Source of the DNA: Cryptomeria japonica
Taxonomy: Eukaryota; Streptophyta; Pinopsida; Cupressales; Cupressaceae
Direction of reading: 5' to 3'
Assembly: GCF_030272615.1 (NCBI RefSeq)
Contig: NC_081406.1
Span: forward strand, 192,147,891-192,211,890
Length of the DNA stretch: 64,000 nt
In this document: positions 22,746-35,300 of the stretch, piece by piece
Layout of the letters: each line of letters begins with the position of its first letter
Position numbering within the stretch: the stretch's first letter is position 1
Notes under the pieces: model-generated
The model's input: the letters and a program-made list of their open reading frames with translations, nothing else
Databases searched by the model: none
What the model was told of the DNA's origin: nothing
Program-made: the position numbers and the translations under genes

Positions 22746-25700
22746 TTGGGCAATTTTTCTCTCTCAATACTGTGACTTGATGGGGAGTCACCATATTTCT
22801 ATTCAAATGCACACTCAATGCCTCGAACCTACTTACTTGGGAGTTTTGATTTAGATGCTTTGGTGCTCCTATTGCATTCTCAATCGTGTGAGAATCCCCA
22901 ATTCATCTTGCTTCAATGTTCCAAACACTTGAGTTACCGTTAGATTTTTCTTGTACACCTTTGGCTTGGGAGTTTTTGGCATGGATCCTTCAATAACCAA
23001 GCCTTCTCCTCCATTCATCAAACTTTCAATGCCTCAAATGTTACTCTCATGGGCTTTTGACATTGAGTCTTTAGACTCATCTCCCGTCTGCTTTGTCCAC
23101 CAGCACTGGGTTTTCTCACTTGATCAGAAAGATCGACTGGTGCTTGGTCAGGTAGTGGTAAGTGCCTTGCTATCTCTTCCCACTCTGCCCGTGTACGATT
23201 TCTTGTAGTGGAAGTGTTTTTGTTTTCCCCATTGGGGCTCATACTTTGATTCATGCTTCAACTTTGACTCTCTTCTCAAGATGGCTCTGACTTGAGGCTT
23301 GTGTGGTTGGGATTTTGTCAGCTACTTCTCGTAGTCTTCTCCTTCACTCTCTTTGTTCTATGATCCTTAAAGATCGCCTTACCTCTTGTTTTGTTATTTG
23401 ACTGCTTCTTGGTGTCTTCCCATTCTTGTTTGGGTGTAAGGGCATTAATTTTTGTAGAATCCAACACTGATCTATATTTTGTTCTTCTTTTCTTGTCAAC
23501 ATTTAATATTTATCCTCATAATGTTGCCTTATTTGTTATCTGTGTGCTTCACAATCTTGTTTGGTACATAGCTCTTCAAGTATTATGAGATGTCTTGCAA
23601 GGAGCCTTGGCATAAGATTAAGTAGTATATCTACTTCTTCCTTTACTCTCTGGTTATCACAAATGACTTCTTGAGGAACTTGCCTTCGTTTGGCTTCCTT
23701 CCATATGTGTTCCTTCACAAATATGTAAGATCACCTATCAAATATGTTTAACAAATTTTCAATTTCTACAACTTCCAATTCATAGGGATTTTGTCAAACA
23801 GATGGTAAATGACTGAATTTGTATGTATTTCAGATATGCTTGAACAATGTTTAACAGTGCATATGAATAACATAGTAAGAAAAGACAACTGATTTGACTC
23901 CTTGTTAAGTCTTTCATAAAAAATGCACTAATGTCACTGCTGCAATGATAGGTTCAGAAACAATGAGGGAGAACTAACCCAGATTGCTGTTCATACAAAT
24001 CTGAGGCAGAAGTCAATAATCCTGTAACTGAATATTGATATTAATGGTTGGTCCTATCTTGTATAATGGCTGTAAGCTCTCTGACTGCTCTTATGATGGG
24101 CAACATTCAAGCTCCTTTATCAGTTCATATAGACTGCTGCAGACTTATTGGCTTTGTTGTACATGAGTTCTTACACCATATTGAGGTGTTACCCCTGCTG
24201 TAGCATGTATAACAAATAGGCTTCACACAACATCTCTATAAATCCAACATCCTCCTCTAGGTGATGTGACCATAATTGTTGAAACAAATCATAACTATAA
24301 GTAAATTATACCCAAAATGGGCTGCTAGATCAAAGACCAGTGTCAGATCCAAAAATGTGGTTGAAAGCTAACATTCTTAAGTCTTTGACAAGTAGAAATT
24401 CCTTGACTTTCATATTTCATTTCAACTAAAAAATTCTCTTTTAGTTTTAAATAATGAAAAAACAACTTTGAAAGCTCACATTCCATAATTCTTTTGAATG
24501 CTTCTTTTAATTCATGATTAGCTGCAATGTTATTTTCTTCGTCTTATTCTAGTCTCCACACTTATTTCTAGGTAGATATTCCATAGGAAATGGTGGTTCC
24601 ACAAATAATCTCTCATACTGTTGAATATCCACATCCCTAGGGTTTTCAGTGAATGAAGACGCTGGAGGTCAACAGTGGGCAAATTGTGGCCTTTAATCCT
24701 GTCAAGAAAAGTTGCTGTCATTTATGGATCAGTCTTGGGCATTGGAAACCTTCCCATGACCTGTCTGGAAGCAGAATATACCCTAAAAGGGGTGGTGAGA
24801 GTTGTATAAGGAAGCAGACTATGCCCTAAAAGGGGTGGTGACAGTTTTATAAGGAAGCAGACTATGCCCTAAAAGGGGCGGTGGCAGAGTTTTATAAGGA
24901 AGCAGACTACTTTCCAGGAAGATACCTATCCACACTTTATAGAAGGAAGTTGCAAACTTTTAGACAGATTTAATTTTGGTAGTACAAGCTAAGCTTCAAG
25001 TGGTTTTGAAAAGGATGTGAATTCATTATCCATCGGGGTGAAGACTGAGGTTTTTTCCTTTTGTAGGGAGAAACTTTCCTTGTAATCATAATGCTCAGTT
25101 GATGTAAATATTCTGTTTTCCACCGTGTAATAAAAAAGTTAAAATTTTAAGAAAAAAGATATTGCTCAAACAATTTACAGCATGGATGGGGATTTCGTAA
25201 GTATAGATGGAATTGGGACAATGATTATGAAAGAGGACATTATCATTTCTACATTTAAACAGCAAAGGATCAAAGAATATAGATTATGTATTTACATAAA
25301 AATGACTGTTTTAAATGGATGACTAAATGATTTTTCATTGTAAAACATGAGCATAAGATTCATGTCTTCTCATTTAATAATTTCTTCTAATATGAGTCAT
25401 GAAGTCGAGTAATAGTAGTTATGGAAATTCCTATAGTCGTTCTCTTTGTACTTCCAACTAATAGTCAGGGGAGATGATGCACCAACAAATCTGTATATAT
25501 TTGCTATTGATGAACTGAACTGTCCAAGTTATTGTCAAGAAGATTAACAATGCTAAGTGGTGTCAATGAGAACTAAGTTAGAACTGTTTGCTAAGCTATG
25601 CCAGAGAAATAAGAGTTATCATCACCTAAAAGCACATTAAGGGAGACGGACAGGGCATGGTGTTGTAGTGTAACTTTTAATTTAGTTGTTGTGCATTGGC

Positions 25701-26320
25701 CATTTATGGTGTTGATGGTGGTTCAAATATGCAGGTCTTACAGGTTGTTATTAATTTTGTTTCAGCCCAATACACATGTATGCAGAAAGCACATAACTGG
25801 GGGATCTAAGAATCAAATAAATCAAGTTGTTGTTTACTATTATATCTATACACTATAAGTTTATTATAATACTTAATAAATGATGTTTTATAAAATTGAG
25901 GAAGTAACGAGGTTGAAGAATACTGTGTTTTAGATGAGCAGGCATTTTTTATTAATTTTAAAAGTCTTAGTTTCTCTCTTTTAGTAGATTTGATACACCT
26001 TTGAGAAATGTGGAGATGGAGTTAATTACAGTTATACAATTACAGAGCTGTTCCTATATAATGTTGTTAGGTAAGTCAAGTCTTAGGATAAAATATTGCC
26101 AAATCATTAGTAGGAAATCTCTTCTTCACTCAATGGGATTAGCTAGTTATACATAATGATCCTTTTAAATTGCACACCGATGTAGCTTAGAGTGGCCATT
26201 ATGTTTATAGTGAAATTGATTCAAATTTGCCATTCAGATGATAGGTGTATGGCAATTATTTTAAGCATCCATATACTTGCCAGAGGCAGTCTATATTCAT
26301 GAGATTTTGTTTGTTTACAG
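22746..26320. other. Unassigned sequence upstream of the first visible GCS exon
   Basis: No coding or mobile-element signature except a short tandem repeat at 24767-24911. Since the exon at 26321 begins with a clean splice acceptor and continues a protein mid-sequence, at least the right end of this stretch must be intron if the gene is intact. Confidence 0.5.
24767..24911 (+). repeat. 43-bp tandem repeat, about 3.3 units
   Basis: Units start at about 24767, 24810, 24853 and 24898. Each has GGAAGCAGACTATGCCC, TAAAAGGGGTGGTG and a GTTTTATAA end. The copies differ by few bases, so the array is fairly young or homogenised. Confidence 0.85.
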
Positions 26321-26383
26321 CCTTGTTCGATGGGTTTCGCTACTGGTGGAAGAACCTTTTTTCTTTGGGGTGGATGCATGATG
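26321..26383 (+). CDS. GCS: GCS visible exon 1 (PCSMGFATGGRTFF block)
   Basis: Preceded by TTGTTTACAG and followed by GTAATT. It encodes 21 residues from PCSMGF to GGCMM and ends in phase 0. It starts mid-protein, so at least one more exon must lie upstream. Confidence 0.93.
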
Positions 26384-29300
26384 GTAATTTTATCCTCTTT
26401 TCTTGCTGAGGTCCTAATCTTTATAATGTTGACTGGTTTGCATGCCTTAGAGTTAAACTAACAGATTTTGGTTTTGCTTATGCTTTAGATGCATGCAGAT
26501 GATTTCAGGACAGATCGGTATGGATTGGTTACGGGGCTTCGCAATGGAGGCTATTCTGATGATATGACTCTTGCTGCTGTGGCTGGTATGTTGCCATCTA
26601 ATTTACTTCTTGTATTTCATTTTTTAGTGTCTTGTCATTGTTTTCTATGGTGATATATCCAAATTATGCTACAAAAATTGGGACTACAATTGTACATTTT
26701 CTAGAAAACACAAAAGTAAATCTCAATTTAAAAAGAAAAGAAAAAAGTGAGTCTACTGCAGCGAAAACTTATAAATTTTTATATCGAGTCTTATTACCTA
26801 CGTAGTTCTAGTTACCATCTATCATCCTTGCATTATGCATTATTTATTTGACTGCATAATTTTATGTCTATGAAGATCATCAGATGCATGGGTGTGGATA
26901 GATGTGCTCCTTGTCAAAATTAAACCCAGATGAATAAATATATTAAGTATCATTTCTGGAGATGGAACATGTCTGAAAGGATCAATAAAGACCCATTATT
27001 TTTTACTATTTTGAGAACATTGACAAGTGAGTTTAATTCATTGAAAAGCAAGAGAATAACTAGTTCCTATTGCACTTGTATTTATTTTGTTGGATTCTTT
27101 AACAGGTTCCTTTTTTTGTTGATCTTCTGTAGACATTATCTTTTTTACATGACATCCATGCCTTTCTTAGCATTGGCAGTTAGTTTTAAAGCTTGCAATT
27201 CCAATACTGTACGTGATGACAAATTTTATGTTGGCCTTCAAATTTGTGTTGTATAGGTTCACTTTTGCAGTGAGGGTTAACACTTGAATATTGCATTAAC
27301 TCTTGATGCATCCATTAGTTCTCAGAAGTGCATAAAATACAGATTTCATAATTGTTTCGGCTAACTATCCTTATATACCAATATGTTATACTTGTCTTTT
27401 AGTATATGTTACTTAGCCATCTAAAGTAATTAGTTTTTAAAAGGACATTGAAATTTCATATTTTTTTTAGATACTTTATTACACAGTCCACTTTCATTAG
27501 TTTTTGACCTTCTGAATTTACAGGGGCACATAAGAGACTTATTAGTTCTCCCCCAGTTGCAATATTTGTTCATCCTCTATCAAGCGATCTTACCTTTTCA
27601 AGGTGCATTCACTATTATCTTTGGGTGATCTATACCTTATACTTACAGTCTTACAGTCAGTAGTTCTTATATTTTGTTTAATCTGCAATCGGCATGCAGG
27701 TACTGGAACTACCTGAGGAAGCAGACTTTTGTTCTCGAGTCATACAACACAAATGTGAACTGGATGATGAACCGTGGTCTATTTATTTTTCACTGCTATT
27801 GTTCGTGGGGTTATGTCTCACCTTTCGTTATGGCATTCTTTCATCTCATTGCTGCTTTCCGATGCACGTTCAGCAATTACCCTTTTAGTGAATCAGCTGT
27901 AAACACTGGTATGCATGATAACATTCTCACATATTTTGATGACTTATATATGTCCAACATGGTCACATTCATTTGAAGGTTGGAATATTTTCTATGGGTT
28001 AGATGCGGGTTCTATAGGAGCCCACACCTAAGATAAAAGCTATCACATTGTAATGTCCCCTTTTGTAAATACCCTAGTTTTTGACCAAATCACAGTTATA
28101 ATAATAAATTTCTGTATGCCTGAATATGACTGCCTTGAATCCAATCTGATCCTGTTTGATGCTTTTCTCTTGCTTCCCCAGTGTGCCCTCTATATATATC
28201 TTAATCACTTTCTGTAGGTGGATGTCCTTTGGGAGTTGATGACCCTTCAGCAGTGGTCACGACCTTTCATGAATCCCAACTGTTCATAAACCGCTGCCTG
28301 TATTGATAATTTTTTTTTTTTTTCTCAAATAATCTTTTGTCATTTATTCTTGTGATTATATCAATCTTTAGTCAGATTGTGTTTCTATTAATAATGGTGA
28401 TTGCTGTATACTGGTGCTGCTCTGCAATAATTTCTTCTGCTCTTAAATCTGCTATGAGATCTGGAAGACATTCCCCATTTTCTGCCTTTATAATCTGATC
28501 TTAAAGATCTGACTTTTTGCTCCTATACTGTGCTTTTGATTGGAAAGATATTCTAGGAATGGTTGCCCAAATGACCTCCAATCAACCTTTATTTATACAC
28601 CCAATGTCCCTCTTCAACCAAAAGACATATTACCTCAATTAGGTCAGCCAAAGGAGCATTTGAAAGATATTTAATTTAAACTTATTTCTCCCAAAATGGG
28701 CGCCATAACTCAGGTCGGCCCCAACACACCAAAACTTATTTTTATTTATTAAATAACTTCCCCGAAACTAGGTGGGGTTGGCCTCATCAGCAATTAATTT
28801 TTATTTGCTTGCTCAAGATAGGGCATGCCCATATTCTGATTTCTCTTCCCTCGGGTCGGCCCATGCATTTATTTGCCTATACTAAGGGACGACTAGGGTT
28901 TGGTTAGGGTTTCTGAATGCTGCGATCAGGAATTATGAAGGCTGCCCTAGGGTTTAGGATGGGGCATGACACATATCCAGGCCTTAAGCCATGTTAGCCT
29001 CTAAAAATAAATATATAGCTTTTTAATGGTTTTGTTTGAAAATTTCATTCATGTTGATTTTCTATTCTTCCCAGTCTCAGCGAGCATGCAAATTAGGGCT
29101 GCAGACTAGCTGAGCATGACATGGACTCAGATCTGCAAGTCTCAGCACTATGCAAAAAACTACATAAGAATAACATTATTGCTCGTAAAACATCCAAAGC
29201 CTGGGCAAGCTAATGCTCAGATTAAAAAATAAACAAGTAGGCTGGTAAACCATCAAAATCATTAAGGAGGACAGAAATCAATGTAACACTATCATGGTTC

Positions 29301-32300
29301 TTTCGAACAAGAAACATTCCTTAATCAGGAAATTTGTACTACAAAAGCCATTAACAAGCACCAGTTGATTAAAAATGCACTAAGACTTGTTTCAATGCAA
29401 AGAATAAGGTATTTATAGGTCTTTTATATGATTGAAGAGTAGTTTATATAATTATATTTTATAATTTTGATGTTTGAATATATATATATATATACCCGTA
29501 CCCAAGGAAAAATTTATTTTGCCGAATCCCTGATTCTGTACCCGAATCGGTAACTTAGCTTCAAAAGCAATATAGACACATAATTGCTACATAAATAATT
29601 ATAAGTTGATTTAACAATTTACAATATGCAAAAGTAGTAGAGTTGCATTGGAAGATAACCTAAAAATATGGGTTTCTGAAATAGAAAACTATTTCATTTG
29701 TCTTTTTGATTTGGTGTAGGTTTTGTTTATACCAATTTTTTTTCTTTTTTAAATCACATGAATGAAGTCTTTATATATAATTTAGGAAGATTAGGTCAAT
29801 TTAAAAAAAAAATCAAATTACATAGTATTTGGCACGGTTAGAAAATCAAGGTTTTTTGGGCATGTGTGGGTATAGTATCTGATGTATATCCAGGCTGTAT
29901 CGGATACGTATCCATTTCAGATATAGGGATATGCTTGCCCAAGGAGGGACAGAGCAGTATCTGACTACTTTGATAAAGGTACTTTATTTTCCACCATACG
30001 ACCATATATGGAGCAAATTTATAATAAGGATTTCCCTTTTACTATCATATTAACCACCAATTAAAATTTTAAATATCCCAGGCTTACCTTGTGGCTAGCC
30101 ATGCCAAAAGAAATTAACAATAATAATTTGAAAAGTCTTTCTTTACCATTGAAAAAGGAAGAGAAAATGGAGAGAACAAAAGAAATAAAAAGCTTGAAAG
30201 TGTCATTTTCTACCATATGGCAACCATTAGGGAGAAAATTTTAAAATTATGATAACAAGGTTTCCTTCTTTTCCATTGTACAACCATCCAAAGTAGGGAC
30301 AAAGGTTCCAAGTTGCATTGCATTGCCTATCAGAGAGGATTTATATAAACAAATACCCTTTGGCTTGCCATATGGTCAATTAAAATAAGTTAAATTGTAC
30401 AACACAATGATTTATTGCAGCACATTGCATGGTCTCACTTTTCTACCGTACATTCAGTAGCAGTTTTCCCTCAAGTTATATGATCTATTTTGTCTAGCAT
30501 ACAGTCGAGCAACCACCCCATTTGCACTGTATGATCTGAAAGGCCTCTTGCTACAATCATATGGATTGTTCCAGATTCTGTTGAATGGAAATTGGTTTTT
30601 CCTTCACTTGTACAATCTATTCTTTTTCCTAGTGATGTATGGCTTGCTCAAGGAAATTGTAGTGCATGGTCTAGCTAGGAGAACCTTCAGTCCTTGATTT
30701 TTGCTGCATTGTTTGTCTATTGTTAAATTACTCCATGATTTTTGTTAATTACTCTATGAATCTTCTGTTGCTACTCTCCAACCTTCTATAGTTGATTCTT
30801 CCTCAGAAAATGGCTTCGGCACCAATAGGAAATTCTTCCTATAGACTTGTGAATTGGGAGAAGGCACTGCTTGGGCCTCCAGGAGAAGTTCATAGGATCT
30901 TCTCCACTCGGCTAATTTTGAAGTGCCTATAGTATCATCTAGGTTCAATGATCTACAGGGTGAAGTATATTTGAAGTTTAATTCACAGTCAGATTGTGTT
31001 TCTTGTTTATTGGTCCTCAGCCATAGTTCGTTAAATTGTATGGCCATTGGAAAATGCATTATTTATGCATAGCCCGTGTTCTGAATATGTTGGTTTTGTT
31101 AATGATTTGCATCCATTTCAATTTATTGATGATCATAGTTTACTTTGTTAGTTTTTCTTTCTACTTGCAGCTGAAACCACCCTTGCAGATTGTTGTTCAG
31201 GTTACGATTGTATGGTCATTGGAAAATGAATTCTTTATACATAGCTGGTATTCTGAATATGTTGGTTTTTCTAATGATTTGTATCCATTTCAATCTATTG
31301 ATGATCATAGTTTACTCTGTGTCTTGCTTGGGAGTTAATTGGGAGCTGGTTGTGTCTTGCTTGATATTTGTTGGGCTCTTTAAATAAACTTTGCATAATC
31401 AAAGAAAGTAGTTTGATTCTTAGCTGATCATTTTTGGTCTACTTTTGTAAGAACTTCATGTGTGAATAAAAGATATATTTGCTCATTTTCAAGTATTAGT
31501 TTTATTAGAAAAAAGAGTAAACATGCTTTTCAACTATCTTCTTTACTTGCTCTATGTTGTGTACCTACAAATTGAACCACAACAAACTCCACAAGAAAAG
31601 AAATGGCTCTGATACTACTTTACCTGTAAACTCCATATGAAAGTGTCCAACTTATTGATTCAAACAAGAAAACAATTGACTAAAAATTATTTGAAGTATA
31701 AATTAACGAGAAAATGTTGAAAATTAGAGAGAGCCAAATCACCACACAGACTAACACAAGTGATTACCCTGGAGAAAACCCACTTGCAGGTGAGAACGCC
31801 CACAAATGTGAGCACACTCTCTCTTAAACTACACGAATATGGAATATACAATGGTCCAATCTTCTTGGGCTTGAATTAACAGCTTAAACCAGATCTAGTT
31901 TATTCCTAGTGACCTTTAAAATTACACACAACCCTCTGCCTTACTACTTGTTTTTATACGATAAACTTTAGGAACCTAGAACTTGCTCAATTTGCTACAT
32001 AAATCCATTCATATTCCTTTTAATTGCTCAATTCAGGTTACAATTGGCTAGACAGTGCCTTTACATCACAATAGGAAGCCAAAACATTAGAGAACTTGAA
32101 GAGATGACAAAAATTGGAATATCATGGGATGTTTTTTCGAGTATAGGCAAAATTGCCATTTGCAACAGAGACGTGGTTTCAAAACTGTTTTGGCTCTTGA
32201 CCCTTTTAAAACCATCTCTAGCACTTGCAAAACCACCACTTTTGACAATATTTGTTCTCCAATCTACCAAAAACCACAACTTTTGCATATAGACTTGAAA

Positions 32301-35300
32301 TGAGGTGCCATATTTTTTAATTTGCATAAATTGAAAGGAATCCAAATATGTAATAATATTCAGATTTTGATGTCATTAAATACTTGTTTTTGGCCTTGTA
32401 AACCATAATCCTCACTTTGACATGTAGAGAAACCAAATCCTGCGGATTACTAACTGCCATGTTAGACACTTGGGCCCCCAATTTAGGGGCAAAATTCTTT
32501 GCATTTGATGTGTGAGTTCGTCTCTCCCTTGTGTTAATTATGCCATCTCCACTCAGATTATATTCAATAAAACCTAACGTTGTAATGAAATCAACATGAA
32601 GGGTTCACCTTAGGTGATGGTCTGAGATCATGCCACCATAGTTGAACTACTCGCCAAAAGCAAAAACTTGCCAAGGCCTGAAAAACAAACTCGGGAAAAA
32701 CTCGGCCAATACTCGGCAACTTAAAAATTGCTTAAATTTAATTAGAAATGCATTTTTTTTGCAAAATTTAGTGAGGAGATGCATCCAATGAGTCAATAAA
32801 TGGGAACTCAAAAGAAACAAGCTGAGTCTAGATATATTTGATTGATTTAAATGCAAATTGGGTACAAAATGGCATCCTCTTATGGAATACTAGTGATTGA
32901 TAGACTGAAACAAAATGAAATAGCAAATTGTTTTTCTAAAACTAAAAGTAAATACTACATCAAAACATTTTACATCTTCCTCTTCTTAGCTCTAGTGAAA
33001 AATAGGGGAGATATAGAACTAGAGGGTCTAGTCCAATAGAACTAGAGGGTCTAGTCCTAGGAGTTTGATGTGCCTCCTCCACCTCGCCAAAATGAGGTTC
33101 AGCGTAGCACCCCTTGCAGGGATTTCAGGGTGAGAGAGAGAGAGGTAGAGAGATAGGTCTAGATCTTGGGGGAGAGAGGAGAGAGTGAGATAGAGAGTGG
33201 TAGAGAGAGGGGATGGAGGAAGAGTGATAGGAAGATAGATAGGTCTGAAATTTGATTGTCTGAAAATTAAAAGATCTTCTAAAACCTAGAATTTGCATTA
33301 TAACTTCTACAGATCTGAAACCACTCTCAAACATCCTGCCAATATATACATGAAATATAATTCAAAGTATAAGAAAGGAAAAAGACATATTGAAATGTGA
33401 CTTATGCTGATAGGAGCCTACTGGTTACTGAAATTTGACTAAGTCTGAAAATTTAAAAGATCTTCTAAAACCTAGAATTTGCATTATAACTCCTACAAAT
33501 CTGAAACCACTCTCAAACGTCTTGCCAATATATACATGAAATATAACTTAAAGTATAAGAAAGGAAAAAGACATATTGAAATGTGACTTATGCTGATAGG
33601 AGCCTACTAGTTACTGAAATTTGACTAAGCCTGAAAATTTAAAAGATCTTCTAAAACCTAGAATTTGCATTATAACTCCTACAGATCTGAAACCACTCTC
33701 AAACATCCTGCCAATATATTCTAATGAAGAGAATGAGAGTGACTTGAAACAAATTATGTTTGGGCCTTTTTTTTTTATGCAGCCGAGTTTTTTCCAAAGA
33801 CTCGCTGAGTTTTTCGGCGAGTTTTTCCCAAAAACTCGGCGAGTTTTTGTGCGAGTTAAAGTCGTAAAACTCGCAGAGCAAAAAAATTAGTGAGTTTTTC
33901 AAAACTCGCCGAGTACTTTGCGAGTATTCCATCTATGCATGCCACTATAAGGTGAATATTTGTGAATCTTTTAACTCATCTTGATAGCAATAGACATGGA
34001 TACTAGGAGCTTTGTCTTATGGCTTAACCAAGCACCCCGATAACAACTTGTCATATGTAAAAAAAGACACAAATGGCATAGACAAAGAGACCCTTTGAAC
34101 AACTAAAATAACATGCCTTTGTTGGTGCCACACGTCGGAGGCACATAGTGGCTCTTGGTATGGTGGCTTCCAATTAACTTATATAAACTATAATCATACC
34201 ATCTTTTGGAGCAGCCATCAAACCTTACTCATGCAAGGCAAGCAGAAATGTGGCTCAGGAGGAGTACATGAACAAGTAATCCACCTTTAAAATATCACCT
34301 AATTCTTTCTTCTCCATATCAATACTTGTCTAAGCCAAGAATGGGAATTGAGAAATCCTAGTGTTTGCCAAACAACCAGCTACCTGATTATACTCCCTAT
34401 AACAATGATAAAAGGAGATTGACTCAAAAAGAGTACTTATATTCTGAATTCTTCTATGAAATTTTTGAGCTTCAAGTCATTCAAAGATTTATTTATGTAT
34501 CCCCTAATCATTATCAGAAAGTCCCCATTAACTTCCGTCATTTTGCGTCCCATAGAAGGGGCTAATTTAAGACCCAGCAGCGCTAAAGATTAGGCTTCAT
34601 CATTTGTCCTTGATCCAAGAAAAAAAATCACCCCTTCACAAACAAACCTGGAGAATAATGCACTTCTCCACCTGCTCTTGCCAGGTCACAGGATTACTTT
34701 TAGAAGTGCCATTGGAGTTCAATTTGAGCTTTGCTTCTTTTATTATTTTCAATTACCCCATTGACAGGGGCAAAGGTTGGACATTTGATTTCTTATTGAT
34801 ATGGAAAATTCCTTATAAATTGGTTAATTTGATTGGTTGATTTAATTTATAGGGTATATGATATTTTAATAGAATCTTTTGTATTGATCTTTGAATGTTC
34901 TTTAGTCAATTTTTCCCCTTGTTCCAATTGAATAAAGAATAGGACCTGATAATTCTTTTTTACAGGCTTGATTCTTGTAGGTTGCTTGGCTGTATGCACC
35001 GTAATAGAAATTATTTCTGTTTGGAACATTACAAGAGTAGAAATTGAGCTTTGCAATGCACTATCTCCAGAGGAGCCACGTGTCTCTATCAGTCAATATA
35101 ACTGGGGTCTTGTATGTATCATTTACATTTGTATTTATTTTATAATATGCTTATACTTTTAACTTGTTAGTTAGTGGGCTTAGTGGATAAATGACTTTTC
35201 TCTTCTAATTTCTTCACTTAATGAGTGCCTGGGCATGCACTGTCTCTTGATACAGGTATTAATAGCAATGGTGGTTGATAATTTTTTATATCCTCTGTCA

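Larger units (their letters stand above)
27909..34965 (+). other. GCS intron, 7.06 kb, carrying mobile elements
   Basis: GT at 27909 and AG at 34964-34965. It contains a TGTAATGTCCC-type LTR-like element (28049-28971), an AT dinucleotide run (29479-29494), a 172-bp-spaced duplication (31036-31322), a remnant resembling a minus-strand copia edge near 31605-31640 (GCTCTGATAC followed by TGTAAACTCC), a hAT-type element (32637-33937) and an antisense LINE RNase H relic (34320-34760). The rest shows no recognisable feature. Confidence 0.85.
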
